Source: Candidatus Nomurabacteria bacterium
GTDB lineage: Bacteria > Patescibacteriota > Minisyncoccia > Phycocordibacterales > UBA9973
Direction: 5' to 3'
Length of the DNA stretch: 34,722 bases
Assembly: GCA_943350045.1 (NCBI GenBank)
Contig: CALQZW010000003.1
Coordinates: 1-34,722 of the forward strand
Shown in pieces: positions 8,256 through 15,610 of the stretch. A model generated the notes under the pieces. That model saw nothing but the letters and a program-made list of their open reading frames with translations, was not told where the DNA came from and searched no databases. The position numbers were made by a program, and so were the translations under genes. Within the stretch, counting starts at the first letter, position 1. Each line of letters begins with the position of its first letter.

Positions 8256-9263
8256 TTATTTAGCTCGCGGATACTTATCGGTAGGAAATGATATTTCATG
8301 ATAAATACTATTCACTTGGTCATAATATTTATATCCATTGTAGTCAATACAAACAGTCCTAATTATGCTATCAGCATCTCGGGATGAACTCTTACCTGAT
8401 GCAGTTAAAATTATTTCCTGAGCTAGACTTATACTCTCTTCGTTCGATAGATAGTATTCACTTTTAACCTGCATGATTCCTGTGGTCTTAATAAGACCGA
8501 TCCTAAAAAGAATTTTTTCGGCAAATCTAAAAAGTCGAGTTCTATTAAGATCTTCCATGATCATTATGGAGAAAAATATTTTATATAGAACTTCATCATC
8601 AAGAAATTCCTTCCGCAAATACCTAGAATACCTTGCTTCATACTCACGGTACTTCCTAGTTAATGCAGTCGACCGCTTGAGCATGAAGTCATAACTGGAG
8701 TGAACAGTATTTAAAATATTATAGAAATAGATTAAAACGACAAACCAAATTTCAGTTCTAAAATTTCCGGCATCAGGCAAAATATAACTCAAGCCCTTAA
8801 CAAGAGCTGCTTTATAGAAAAAAATTGATATTAATATAGAAATAATATGAGAAGTGAAATATAGCTGTTTATTTACAAAGCCCCAATACCGATTCAGCAG
8901 GATAAAAGTGGTCTGAAGCAGAAAATAGAATACATTAACCCAGAGCAAATATTTAACGAGGTAATCTAAATGGAGATAATAGAGTCCAATTGCAACCGCA
9001 GAGATAAAGACCGCTGGAGTCATTACTCTCAGAAAAAAATTGAAACCTAGATTATTAACCTGACCAACAATATCGGACACATTAATATAACCATAACCTT
9101 TAGATTTCTCCCCGAGCTTGTTTATAAGAAAGAGCAAAAGAAGCCCTAATAATGCAGAAATAACATATCCACCCATGAGTGTCTGCCACTTATCTACAAA
9201 ACTTACCAATTCTGAGTTCATACCTAGATAATTTAACACACTTTTACTTATCCCCTTCTCCAA
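8256..9263 (-). CDS. Membrane protein of unknown function, about five helices
   Basis: No family is recognised. Hydrophobic segments are visible at about residues 33-50, 77-97, 104-124, 137-157 and 171-190, followed by a soluble, charged C-terminal domain of about 145 residues (from MLKRSTALTRKYREYEARY). The longest frame begins with TTG at 9263; an ATG at 9221 (MNSELVSF) is a good alternative. It lies 40 nt upstream of the restriction enzyme on the same strand. A decayed recombinase and a RecF/SMC-like ATPase follow at higher coordinates. A membrane protein in this setting could be an effector or sensor of a defence system, but this is inferred from context alone. Confidence 0.7.
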   Translation of the reverse strand: MEKGISKSVLNYLGMNSELVSFVDKWQTLMGGYVISALLGLLLLFLINKLGEKSKGYGYINVSDIVGQVNNLGFNFFLRVMTPAVFISAVAIGLYYLHLDYLVKYLLWVNVFYFLLQTTFILLNRYWGFVNKQLYFTSHIISILISIFFYKAALVKGLSYILPDAGNFRTEIWFVVLIYFYNILNTVHSSYDFMLKRSTALTRKYREYEARYSRYLRKEFLDDEVLYKIFFSIMIMEDLNRTRLFRFAEKILFRIGLIKTTGIMQVKSEYYLSNEESISLAQEIILTASGKSSSRDADSIIRTVCIDYNGYKYYDQVNSIYHEISFPTDKYPRAK

Positions 9264-9302
9264 TAGACTTTATGGCCATGTGCGGTATGTTATTCATGCC
9301 TG

Positions 9303-9604
9303 GATATACTAACCCACTATCTACAAGAAGAACTGACTGACCAGCTAGCTGCTCTCCTCGATAAAATATCCTTAGACGAAATTTGAATGAAGGAAAAGAT
9401 TAAAACCGAACTCGAACAGCACTAAAGATTCAATGAATCAGTACTCGGAATGAAGAGTGCCGAGAAAATTAAAGTAAAGGAAATCGATATCCGCAACTAT
9501 GCTAAATATATACTCAGAGAGAAAAGTATATGAGAGAAACGAGAACTACTGAGCCATCTAAGGAGTAAACTAATTCTGACAAATAAAAATATAGTTCTTC
9601 AAAA
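9303..9604 (+). pseudogene. Decayed C-terminal part of a serine recombinase
   Basis: One plus-strand frame can be read across three in-frame stops (TGA 9384-9386, then a TAA, then a TGA). It reads EELTDQLAALLDKISLDE, then RFNESVLGMKSAEKIK, IDIRNYAKYILREKS and EKRELLSHLRSKLIL. This is the pattern of the C-terminal coiled-coil region of large serine recombinases common in CPR elements. The catalytic and DNA-binding domains are absent: the opposite-strand membrane protein gene occupies the place where they should be. It therefore looks like a remnant of a mobile element, truncated at 5' and degraded. The family call is from recalled sequence pattern. Confidence 0.6.
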
Positions 9605-11920
9605 CTACAACTTCCATTTTATATAACCACACGAACATTGCTTGAATTTATCATTAGCTAAATATGTTACTTCTTTTCCACATTTTTCACATGTAAATCT
9701 AGATAATGCTTTCTCGCAAACATCAATAAGTTTTGTTGCTTCGCTTTTAACAACATCAAACTCATGTGACGCTCTGTTTCCCCAAGAAATAATCAACCGA
9801 TCTGCCTCTTTAAGCTCTTCTAATGCTTCGTTAAACGTCTCATAGTTTGTTCCATCACGTTTAATCTGAAAACCACTTGCGGCACTCATCTTTTCTAAAA
9901 ACTCATGTCCAGTTCTGCCATCATTTCGTTCTCGGTGTTTATAGGGGAGATTAACTTGCAATGATTCTGCGAGAACTGCAAAAGAAGTATCAACAATCTT
10001 TCTAGCTGTATTACCAGCAGAATCAGGATAAGTTGATAACTGATTTCTTGCATCATCGAAAGTAAATTGTTTGGCCGACAATCTAATACCTATTTCTGGA
10101 CTCTCCCATGGCATGAACGTTTTAAACTCCCAATTTTTGGGATCCAATTGTTTTCTTAAATCTATATACCAATCTCTTTCATGAGTAAAAAGAATGACCT
10201 GCCTATCGGAAAATTCTTTATCCAGTAATTCTCCGACCATACCCCTGTGATTGCGATCAAAACTTACAACAACATCGTCAAGAATAATAGGATTATTTAT
10301 ATCCTTCTTTGCCATTGCTAGAAAAATACACAGGCCAAGACTATTCCTGTGACCTTCAGATAAGGTGAGTCTAGGAGAATCCTGTTCGACACCGTAAAAT
10401 TTCAACCCGATTTCTATTGCTTTATCTATATCAGTTGGAAGATTCAACCGTACATCTTCAACTTTCTCATCAGGATGCAGTATTCCCCACATTCTTGCTA
10501 TATCAGATGATATAGCACCAATAACAGAAGAAGCTTGAGCTCTAATCTGCTCTCTATAAAGCCTCTGCAGTGTTGAAACAAACAGAATGGAATTTTCCAC
10601 TGCGTCTACCTCTTTTTTTACGATTGAACCTCTTACTACCTCCTGTATAGTTTCAAGTTTTTCTTTGTCGGAGAGCAAAGCAGCAATATCTGACAAAGGT
10701 GTTGAAACTTCTTTTCCAGCACTTTCAACTAAGGTTTTCGTATTTTTTTCAATCTCGTTTAAAGCATCATCCGGGCATGACGCTCTTATGGCTTCGATTT
10801 CCAAATTATCTATATAAGTTACTACATCTGCATCCTGCGCCAATCTCCAATCCGCGATATGTGCTTGGCCCGCTAATCTTTTTAGATTTTGGAGACTTTC
10901 ACAAAGTATACTTAATTCCACTTTATAGGCATCGAAATTTTCAACAGCTTCTTTAAGAGTCTTCTCTTCTGATTCTACATGGTGAGAAAAATCAGTTGAA
11001 TGAATAGACTTACCACACGCAGGGCAGTTTATTTCTTCTTCTCTATTCTTATCTGAATAAGCAATTGCTGCTTTCAATACAGTGAGTTTTTCTGCTATTA
11101 AAGGTTGAGCAGATTCACCAAGTTTTATAGCAGCTGCTCGGACTTTGATTATAGAAGCGTCAACTCCTAATTTAGACATTTCAAGCAATGCTGCGTATCT
11201 TTTTTGCTCTTCAGATTGTTTACCAACTTTTGCTTCTAAAGCAAATAATGTCTCTGAAAGTATTTGACCTACAGTTTCCGTGGTAACCTTTTTATTACAA
11301 TAGAGTAAAAACAAATCAACCAGAATCGTCTTAAGTTCTTCCCATTTCTGATCTCCAAATAGAACTTTTCTCTTTTGGTTAATTTTTCCAAGATCAATCC
11401 TTTTTGCATCCAAGCCAGTTGAATTTGCTAAGCTCTTCTCAATTTTTCTTAAGTTTTCAGCAGTAACTTCTAAATGGCTTAAACCTAACAACGGAAGGAG
11501 CGCGGAATATTTATCACCTTTAGTGTCGGCGATAAAATCAGCAACTTCATTCTGTCGTAAGATAGTCCTTCTGTAGTCCCAGGACTTAAGATCTGAGACC
11601 GGAGGTGTTAGTGTAAATGTTCCACTCTTTTGGATTTTTGTTTCGACTAACGACCCATCCTCTAGCGTTATTGCTATTGAACCATTCTGACTTCCAGGAG
11701 TATGAGTATTAACGATTGCTCTTTCTTGCCTCTTGCCACTGTATTCATGTGCCAAGTGATTAATTTTTCCGTCTTTAATATTGTATTCAACTGCATCAAC
11801 AAACGAAGACTTACCAGATCCGTTCTCACCATATAACACCAATGATTTGGCGTTTAACTCAAGTTCAATAGGATCAGCAGATCCTCTAAACCAGCCAATT
11901 TTGATACTTTTAATTCTCAT
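9605..11920 (-). CDS. RecF/SMC-like ATPase with zinc-hook-like CxxC and C-terminal zinc ribbon
   Basis: The 771-aa product has an ABC/SMC-type head split by a coiled coil. Walker A is GENGSGKSS (31-39). A CPAC motif (299-302) at the coiled-coil turn resembles the Rad50 zinc hook. The signature is LSEGH (520-524), Walker B is IILDD (545-549) followed by VVVSFD, and the switch histidine is H580. After the head comes an extra domain of about 180 residues containing WGNRASHEF (713-721), somewhat like a HEPN active-site loop. A short zinc ribbon follows, with cysteines at 744, 747, 762 and 764. Such ATPases occur in DNA repair and in anti-phage systems (RloC, Lamassu). The gene overlaps the 67-aa gene by 11 nt, so the two are translationally coupled. 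The ATPase call is firm; the defence role and HEPN resemblance are inference. Confidence 0.85.
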   Translation of the reverse strand: MRIKSIKIGWFRGSADPIELELNAKSLVLYGENGSGKSSFVDAVEYNIKDGKINHLAHEYSGKRQERAIVNTHTPGSQNGSIAITLEDGSLVETKIQKSGTFTLTPPVSDLKSWDYRRTILRQNEVADFIADTKGDKYSALLPLLGLSHLEVTAENLRKIEKSLANSTGLDAKRIDLGKINQKRKVLFGDQKWEELKTILVDLFLLYCNKKVTTETVGQILSETLFALEAKVGKQSEEQKRYAALLEMSKLGVDASIIKVRAAAIKLGESAQPLIAEKLTVLKAAIAYSDKNREEEINCPACGKSIHSTDFSHHVESEEKTLKEAVENFDAYKVELSILCESLQNLKRLAGQAHIADWRLAQDADVVTYIDNLEIEAIRASCPDDALNEIEKNTKTLVESAGKEVSTPLSDIAALLSDKEKLETIQEVVRGSIVKKEVDAVENSILFVSTLQRLYREQIRAQASSVIGAISSDIARMWGILHPDEKVEDVRLNLPTDIDKAIEIGLKFYGVEQDSPRLTLSEGHRNSLGLCIFLAMAKKDINNPIILDDVVVSFDRNHRGMVGELLDKEFSDRQVILFTHERDWYIDLRKQLDPKNWEFKTFMPWESPEIGIRLSAKQFTFDDARNQLSTYPDSAGNTARKIVDTSFAVLAESLQVNLPYKHRERNDGRTGHEFLEKMSAASGFQIKRDGTNYETFNEALEELKEADRLIISWGNRASHEFDVVKSEATKLIDVCEKALSRFTCEKCGKEVTYLANDKFKQCSCGYIKWKL

Positions 11921-12113
11921 TGGTTTTTATTGGCTCCGTTAATTTTTGCAACAAATCCTCAGTCAACTGTTTTAGAGAAGAGGAGTTCAACTCCGTTTTG
12001 TTCAAATCTGAACTTAAAAAAGTACCAATCCTTAAAACAAGAGCGTCTGAGACATCTGGGTTAAGCTTTTTTCCTTCATCTATAATTTGTTCTTGTTCAG
12101 ACTTTTCGGCCAT
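11910..12113 (-). CDS. Small acidic protein, 67 aa, coupled to the SMC-like ATPase
   Basis: This is a short, charged, probably helical protein with no recognised family. It ends in TNEN with its TAA overlapping the ATPase start by 11 nt, an arrangement typical of translational coupling and of partner subunits or antitoxins. It has no membrane segment or zinc motif. Its real coding status is supported by the tight overlap with the downstream gene and by a clear ATG. The function is unknown; it may be a regulator or small subunit of the ATPase. Confidence 0.65.
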   Translation of the reverse strand: MAEKSEQEQIIDEGKKLNPDVSDALVLRIGTFLSSDLNKTELNSSSLKQLTEDLLQKLTEPIKTNEN

Positions 12114-12221
12114 AACTTATCTAAGAGTCATAATGTTATAACCCGACTTTACCATATTTTGTTTGCTTTTTCTAATTTCTGTTGTCTTTTACTTTAGAAA
12201 AACTTTATCTTTTTTTCACAA

Positions 12222-12251
12222 CTAAAAAGCACTCGAATGAGCGCTTTTTAG
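12222..12251. terminator. Terminator-like hairpin
   Basis: CTAAAAAGC (12222-12230) pairs with GCTTTTTAG (12243-12251), with an inner CTC/GAG pairing. It is A/T-rich on both arms and could work in either direction. It overlaps the stop of the short fragment described at 12248-12372. Confidence 0.55.
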
Positions 12252-12372
12252 TTCTTTAACAGATATGACGTGCCTAGGTCGTTAGTACCTAAAACTTGAT
12301 TGCTGCCATTCTTGGAATAGAACTCTAGTCTTTTGCCATCTCTAGTAGGAGCAGGTCCAAGGAACAGATGTA
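12248..12372 (-). pseudogene. Possible C-terminal remnant of a lost minus-strand gene
   Basis: In the gene-poor stretch 12114-12459 a minus-strand frame ends at a TAA (12250-12248) directly on a terminator hairpin. The last ~35 codons read GPAPTRDGKRLEFYSKNG then VLGTNDLGTSYLLKN, which looks like real protein sequence but has no start codon or upstream continuation. I cannot name the family. It may be chance. Confidence 0.25.
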
Positions 12373-12416
12373 ATAAAAATATTTCAGTTTGGGTTTTTCA
12401 GAGTTTGTATAAAAAC

Positions 12417-12445
12417 ACCCCGAGAATATATATTATTCTCAGGGT
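12417..12445 (-). terminator. Terminator of the beta-barrel protein gene
   Basis: ACCC-C-GAGAATA pairs with TATTCTC-A-GGGT around a short AT loop (one C-A mismatch). On the minus strand the stem is followed by GTTTTTAT. It lies 15 nt after the stop at 12460. Confidence 0.7.
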
Positions 12446-12459
12446 ATTATTGTTTTCTG

Positions 12460-13452
12460 CTATACCTTCCACTGCACAAACATCCCCAAGAGCGGATTCT
12501 TTTGATACGAAACAAGAGCATCCGACGATGTGTACACTCTCCCCTCTATACGCACAGACAGATTGCTGTGCAGTTTTCGAGAGAGTCCGAGTGTTGCGTT
12601 GTAGATCGGGCTTGCAATACCCCAGACACCGGCATCGGAGAGATATTCTCCGCGCAGAGCGTAGGAATACTTTCCAGCGATTTTCTCGAGCGTACACGAG
12701 CCTGTGTGCCACGAAGTACTGCCATGTGTCCCATATCCACCGACGACGACACAGCGAACTGTGCGGGCAAGTGGTACTTCGAGCTCTGGTACAAAGAAAC
12801 TCATTGCCTTCTGTGGATCACCTCGCAAGGCTTCGTTGCCATACAACCCCGAAACACCAAACTTGTACCCTGTGCGTGGTTTCCATGCAAAGGAGAAGCC
12901 AGGAGAGAGACTGCCGTTGTTGTCGGCAATGTGTTGGAATCCGGTAAAGACTCCGAGCATGGCAGTAACTGTTCCTTTTTCATATGTCCCCGAAATGCCG
13001 GAGAGATAGTACGGAGAATAGTCGGAGGCCATGGCAAAGAGTGCAGTTGGGTTTTCAATGGACAGCGTTGAAAACGGTCCAAGAAATCCTGAGCCAAATA
13101 CTCCGGCGTTTAAACGAACATGCGGAGCGATGTCTACTGCCACTCGCGCATCATACAGATGGCGAAGGAGCTCCGGTTCGGCAGAATAGTTTTTCGTGAC
13201 GTAGGCGCCTGCTTGGAGGGCTACGACGCATTCAAAATTGCCACGGGTGGTGTCTTTGTACGAAACTCCGACAACTACATGGTTTACGGTAAATGTGTTT
13301 GCCTGGGCGTGTTGTACGGCCAGGGCGACGGCTGTGTCTTTTGCTTCTGTCGAGCGGAGATAGTACAGGTCGCCAGCGGTTTGAAGGCTGACTTGTGCAT
13401 CTACCAGCGCAGGAGAAAGAAGGCACAGGAGGAGTGTGAGTGGTTTTGTCAT
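12460..13452 (-). CDS. Secreted beta-barrel protein, porin-like (BBP2/OmpL-like)
   Basis: The likely start is the ATG at 13452, giving 330 aa with a clear signal peptide (MTKPLTLLLCLLSPALVDA, then QVS); the open frame extends further upstream to 13521. The mature part is a series of short amphipathic strands with alternating aromatic and glycine residues, such as SPYYLSGISGTYEKGTV, TAMLGVFTGFQHI and GYKFGVSGLYGNEA, ending in a final strand GMFVQWKV. This resembles Bacteroidota porins of the beta-barrel porin-2 type, which sit in an outer membrane. The gene is clearly GC-richer (roughly 50-55% where sampled) than the AT-rich genes on both sides, which suggests recent transfer. A perfect TTGACA -35 precedes it and a terminator follows. 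If the host lacks an outer membrane, its location is puzzling. Confidence 0.62.
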   Translation of the reverse strand: MTKPLTLLLCLLSPALVDAQVSLQTAGDLYYLRSTEAKDTAVALAVQHAQANTFTVNHVVVGVSYKDTTRGNFECVVALQAGAYVTKNYSAEPELLRHLYDARVAVDIAPHVRLNAGVFGSGFLGPFSTLSIENPTALFAMASDYSPYYLSGISGTYEKGTVTAMLGVFTGFQHIADNNGSLSPGFSFAWKPRTGYKFGVSGLYGNEALRGDPQKAMSFFVPELEVPLARTVRCVVVGGYGTHGSTSWHTGSCTLEKIAGKYSYALRGEYLSDAGVWGIASPIYNATLGLSRKLHSNLSVRIEGRVYTSSDALVSYQKNPLLGMFVQWKV

Positions 13453-13468
13453 AGAACGATTTTTTCTA

Positions 13469-13497
13469 TGTATCCCATTTCCGCACCGAAATGTCAA
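13469..13497 (-). promoter_or_regulatory. Promoter of the beta-barrel gene
   Basis: TTGACA (13497-13492) is the exact -35 consensus. A GATACA -10 (13474-13469) follows after 17 bp. The predicted start gives a leader of about 10 nt before the ATG at 13452, supporting that start. Confidence 0.5.
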
Positions 13498-13556
13498 AAA
13501 TAGTGAGTACAGCATACGCAAATATGGTAGTTTTCCACAGAGATGTATGGGGAAAC

Positions 13557-13586
13557 TTGAACATTATAATCAAATTATGCTATAAT
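13557..13586 (+). promoter_or_regulatory. Promoter of the abiE operon
   Basis: TTGAAC (13557-13562) and a perfect extended -10 (TGC TATAAT, 13578-13586) are separated by 18 bp. It lies 40 nt upstream of the antitoxin ATG at 13627. Confidence 0.75.
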
Positions 13587-13589
13587 GTT
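13560..13589. promoter_or_regulatory. Inverted repeat flanking the -35/-10 spacer (operator candidate 1)
   Basis: AACATTATA (13560-13568) and TATAATGTT (13581-13589) are perfect inverted repeats with a 12-nt centre and include the -10 box itself. Confidence 0.45.
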
Positions 13590-13624
13590 TCTAGTTATTC
13601 CTAAAAATCGGAATAACTAGAAAC
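13587..13624. promoter_or_regulatory. Perfect 15-bp inverted repeat between -10 and start codon (AbiEi operator candidate)
   Basis: GTTTCTAGTTATTCC (13587-13601) and GGAATAACTAGAAAC (13610-13624) match perfectly around an 8-nt centre. The repeat begins at the last base after the -10 box and ends 2 nt before the antitoxin ATG. AbiEi proteins are known to repress their own operon by binding inverted repeats at the promoter. Confidence 0.75.
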
Positions 13625-13626
13625 AA

Positions 13627-14247
13627 ATGCAATATTTAGAGCTTAAAACCAAATTACGAGATTTCACTGTCTTTTCGATTAGTGACATAGAAAAAGTCGA
13701 CTCTTCGTTCCACAAGCAACGATTAAGTGAATGGCAGAAAAAGGACTATGTAAAAAAGATTTGTAACGGATACTATGTTTTTTCTGACGTTGAAATAAAC
13801 GAACCTGCCTTGTATGCCATTGCAAATAGAATATATGAACCGTCGTATATTTCTTTAGAGATGGCATTGTCTCTATACGGCATCATTCCCGAGGCGGTCT
13901 ATAGTGTCACTTCTGTCACCTCTCGAAAGACAAAAAACGTACACAGTCCGGTAGGAAGTTTTATCTATCGAAAAATACGTCCGGAGTATTTATTTGGATA
14001 CAGTATTCGTGAACATGGTGGGCTCTCCTATAAAATTGCCGATCTTGAAAAAGCTCTTCTTGACTATTTGTATTTAAATCCAAAAATAAACGACAGTGAT
14101 TCATTTGAAGGTGTTCGTTTTTCTGTTTCTGAATTGAAAGAAAAATTAAATAGAGAAAAGTTTACCAACTACTTGCAAGCTTTTGCAAATAAAGCACTCG
14201 AGCGTCGAGCAAGGAAATTTTTATCCTACCTAAACAACAATGCTTAG
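13627..14247 (+). CDS. abiEi: AbiEi-type antitoxin (type IV toxin-antitoxin system)
   Basis: The 206-aa protein has an N-terminal winged-helix part (residues ~1-70: DFTVFSISDIEKV..., then LSEWQKKDYVKKICNGYYVFSD) typical of AbiEi transcriptional antitoxins. The C-terminal part carries YISLEMALSLYGII and LEKALLDYLYL, motifs shared by this family. AbiEi represses the operon and neutralises the toxin without direct binding (type IV). The 8-nt overlap with the nucleotidyltransferase toxin gene, and the perfect operator immediately upstream, fit this assignment. Base composition is AT-rich (near 30% GC where sampled), unlike the beta-barrel gene beside it. Confidence 0.9.
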   Translation: MQYLELKTKLRDFTVFSISDIEKVDSSFHKQRLSEWQKKDYVKKICNGYYVFSDVEINEPALYAIANRIYEPSYISLEMALSLYGIIPEAVYSVTSVTSRKTKNVHSPVGSFIYRKIRPEYLFGYSIREHGGLSYKIADLEKALLDYLYLNPKINDSDSFEGVRFSVSELKEKLNREKFTNYLQAFANKALERRARKFLSYLNNNA

Positions 14248-15016
14248 TCTACAAAACATTGAACAATACTATCCTAATAATCAAAAACCATTTAAACGAA
14301 ATATTTTACGGGAGTACTTACAATACAAGATTCTTGAAATCATCTTTAATTCTTCGTATGCACAAGATGTAATCTTTCTTGGTGGTACGGCTCTTCGTAT
14401 TGTATACAACAACAGTCGATTTTCGGAAGATCTTGATTTTGATAATTTCAATCTTACCGAAGAACAATTTGCTGATTTAGCTAATGAGGTAAAGAAGGGT
14501 CTTGAGTTACAAGGATACGAAGTAGAAATTAAGAACGTGTTCAAGGGAGCATATCGCTCGTATATTCGAATGCCGAAAGTATTATTTGAGAACAACATGT
14601 CGGATATGCAGGAAGAAAAAATACTCATTCAGATTGATACAGTCCCCCATGTATTTGATTATGCGAAAGATACAAAAATTCTGAGCAAGTTTGACGTGTT
14701 TACTCAAATATTTACTACCCCTATTGATATTCTGCTATCTCAAAAGATATACGCAGCACTCAATAGAAAAAGAGCTAAAGGACGCGATTTCTTTGACATA
14801 GTTTTCCTGATTCCACAAACTAAACCAAACTACGACTATCTAAAAGCGAAATTAAACATTGGGAACGCAAAAGAACTAAAGGATGAACTTCTTAAACAGA
14901 CAGCTGAACTTGATTTTACCGAGCTTGCAAAAGACATCGAACCTTTCCTGATTAATTTTGAGGATAGTAAGAAGGTAAGACTTTTTAGAGAATATATCGA
15001 GTCAGTAGAATTCTAA
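14240..15016 (+). CDS. abiEii: AbiEii/AbiGii-type nucleotidyltransferase toxin
   Basis: The 258-aa product has the family's motifs in order: GGTALR (48-53), RFSEDLDFD (60-68, two metal-binding aspartates), IQIDTV with a third acidic residue (D133), a lysine in LLSQK (K169), and KGRDFFDI (180-187). Members transfer nucleotides (often to tRNA) and stop growth, giving abortive phage defence or plasmid maintenance. All motifs look intact, so the toxin is probably active. It overlaps the antitoxin gene by 8 nt and is followed by a strong hairpin terminator, so the unit is a two-gene operon. Confidence 0.92.
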   Translation: MLSLQNIEQYYPNNQKPFKRNILREYLQYKILEIIFNSSYAQDVIFLGGTALRIVYNNSRFSEDLDFDNFNLTEEQFADLANEVKKGLELQGYEVEIKNVFKGAYRSYIRMPKVLFENNMSDMQEEKILIQIDTVPHVFDYAKDTKILSKFDVFTQIFTTPIDILLSQKIYAALNRKRAKGRDFFDIVFLIPQTKPNYDYLKAKLNIGNAKELKDELLKQTAELDFTELAKDIEPFLINFEDSKKVRLFREYIESVEF

Positions 15017-15040
15017 CCCTATTCTGAATGTCAAAAAAAA

Positions 15041-15060
15041 CGGCGAGTATGTACTCGCCG
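15041..15060. terminator. Bidirectional terminator between the toxin gene and the 164-aa gene
   Basis: CGGCGAGT (15041-15048) and ACTCGCCG (15053-15060) pair around ATGT. On the minus strand eight U residues follow (15040-15033), a strong terminator for the gene ending at 15080. On the plus strand it ends the toxin operon with a weaker tail. Confidence 0.85.
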
Positions 15061-15079
15061 GTTAATATGTTTTCCATCG

Positions 15080-15574
15080 CTATTCCGATGGAGGGTCTGG
15101 GACCATGTCTTCAACTCTAAGAATTTCCTGCCGTATTCGCTCGGTAATTGCTTGCCAAGTCAGTGCCTCACCAAGATACCCACTGAGTGAATATGTGGTA
15201 TTTTCTATACCGTATTCATCATCACATTCAAAGTCTGTAATGCAGAATGCTTTTTTCCCATAGCAGAACAAATAAATGTTCTCTAACGGAAAATCTGCAT
15301 GGACTTCTCCTGGGACAGAGTTCCACAGGAGCATAAAAGCAACATTTGTAGACAATGGCCAACCATCGAGAACAATGGACTCTTTTCGTCCGAGTTGTTC
15401 GATAACCTTCTCCTTGTACAGATCCAAGAGTCCTTGATTAACATCTCGGTAGACTCTGATTCTTGGAGAGAGATTTTTTAAATAGTCTACCCACCTGAGA
15501 CGATTTGCTTCGTCTTTTTGTGCAATCGTTTCCAGAGCTGGTGGTTCTGGTACTAATGATTCGTCGTTTTCCAT
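15080..15574 (-). CDS. Hypothetical protein, 164 aa
   Basis: No family is recognised. It is an acidic, soluble protein without signal peptide or membrane segment. The N-terminus is proline/glutamate-rich and probably disordered. A central part (VLDGWPLSTNVAFMLLW, then ENIYLFCYGKKAFCI) looks like a folded alpha/beta core. It follows the 166-aa gene on the same strand after 36 nt and ends at a strong terminator, so the two form a short operon. Their position next to the AbiE pair suggests accessory genes, but no function can be given. Confidence 0.7.
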   Translation of the reverse strand: MENDESLVPEPPALETIAQKDEANRLRWVDYLKNLSPRIRVYRDVNQGLLDLYKEKVIEQLGRKESIVLDGWPLSTNVAFMLLWNSVPGEVHADFPLENIYLFCYGKKAFCITDFECDDEYGIENTTYSLSGYLGEALTWQAITERIRQEILRVEDMVPDPPSE

Positions 15575-15610
15575 TACGTGAGTTTTTTTGTGAAAAAAAA
15601 TATTTTGGTA

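Noticed and set aside
9303-9604. Recoding of TGA (as in Gracilibacteria/Absconditabacteria) to explain the interrupted recombinase frame
   Set aside because: One of the three stops is TAA and the N-terminal domain is missing; long genes throughout the window are intact with the standard code.
12333-12947. Plus-strand frames of 190-204 aa over the beta-barrel gene
   Set aside because: Cys/Arg-rich nonsense-like translations antisense to a gene with signal peptide, promoter and terminator.
13453-13521. Extended N-terminus of the beta-barrel protein (frame begins at 13521)
   Set aside because: The extension runs through the consensus promoter and lacks signal-peptide character; ATG 13452 gives a clean signal peptide.
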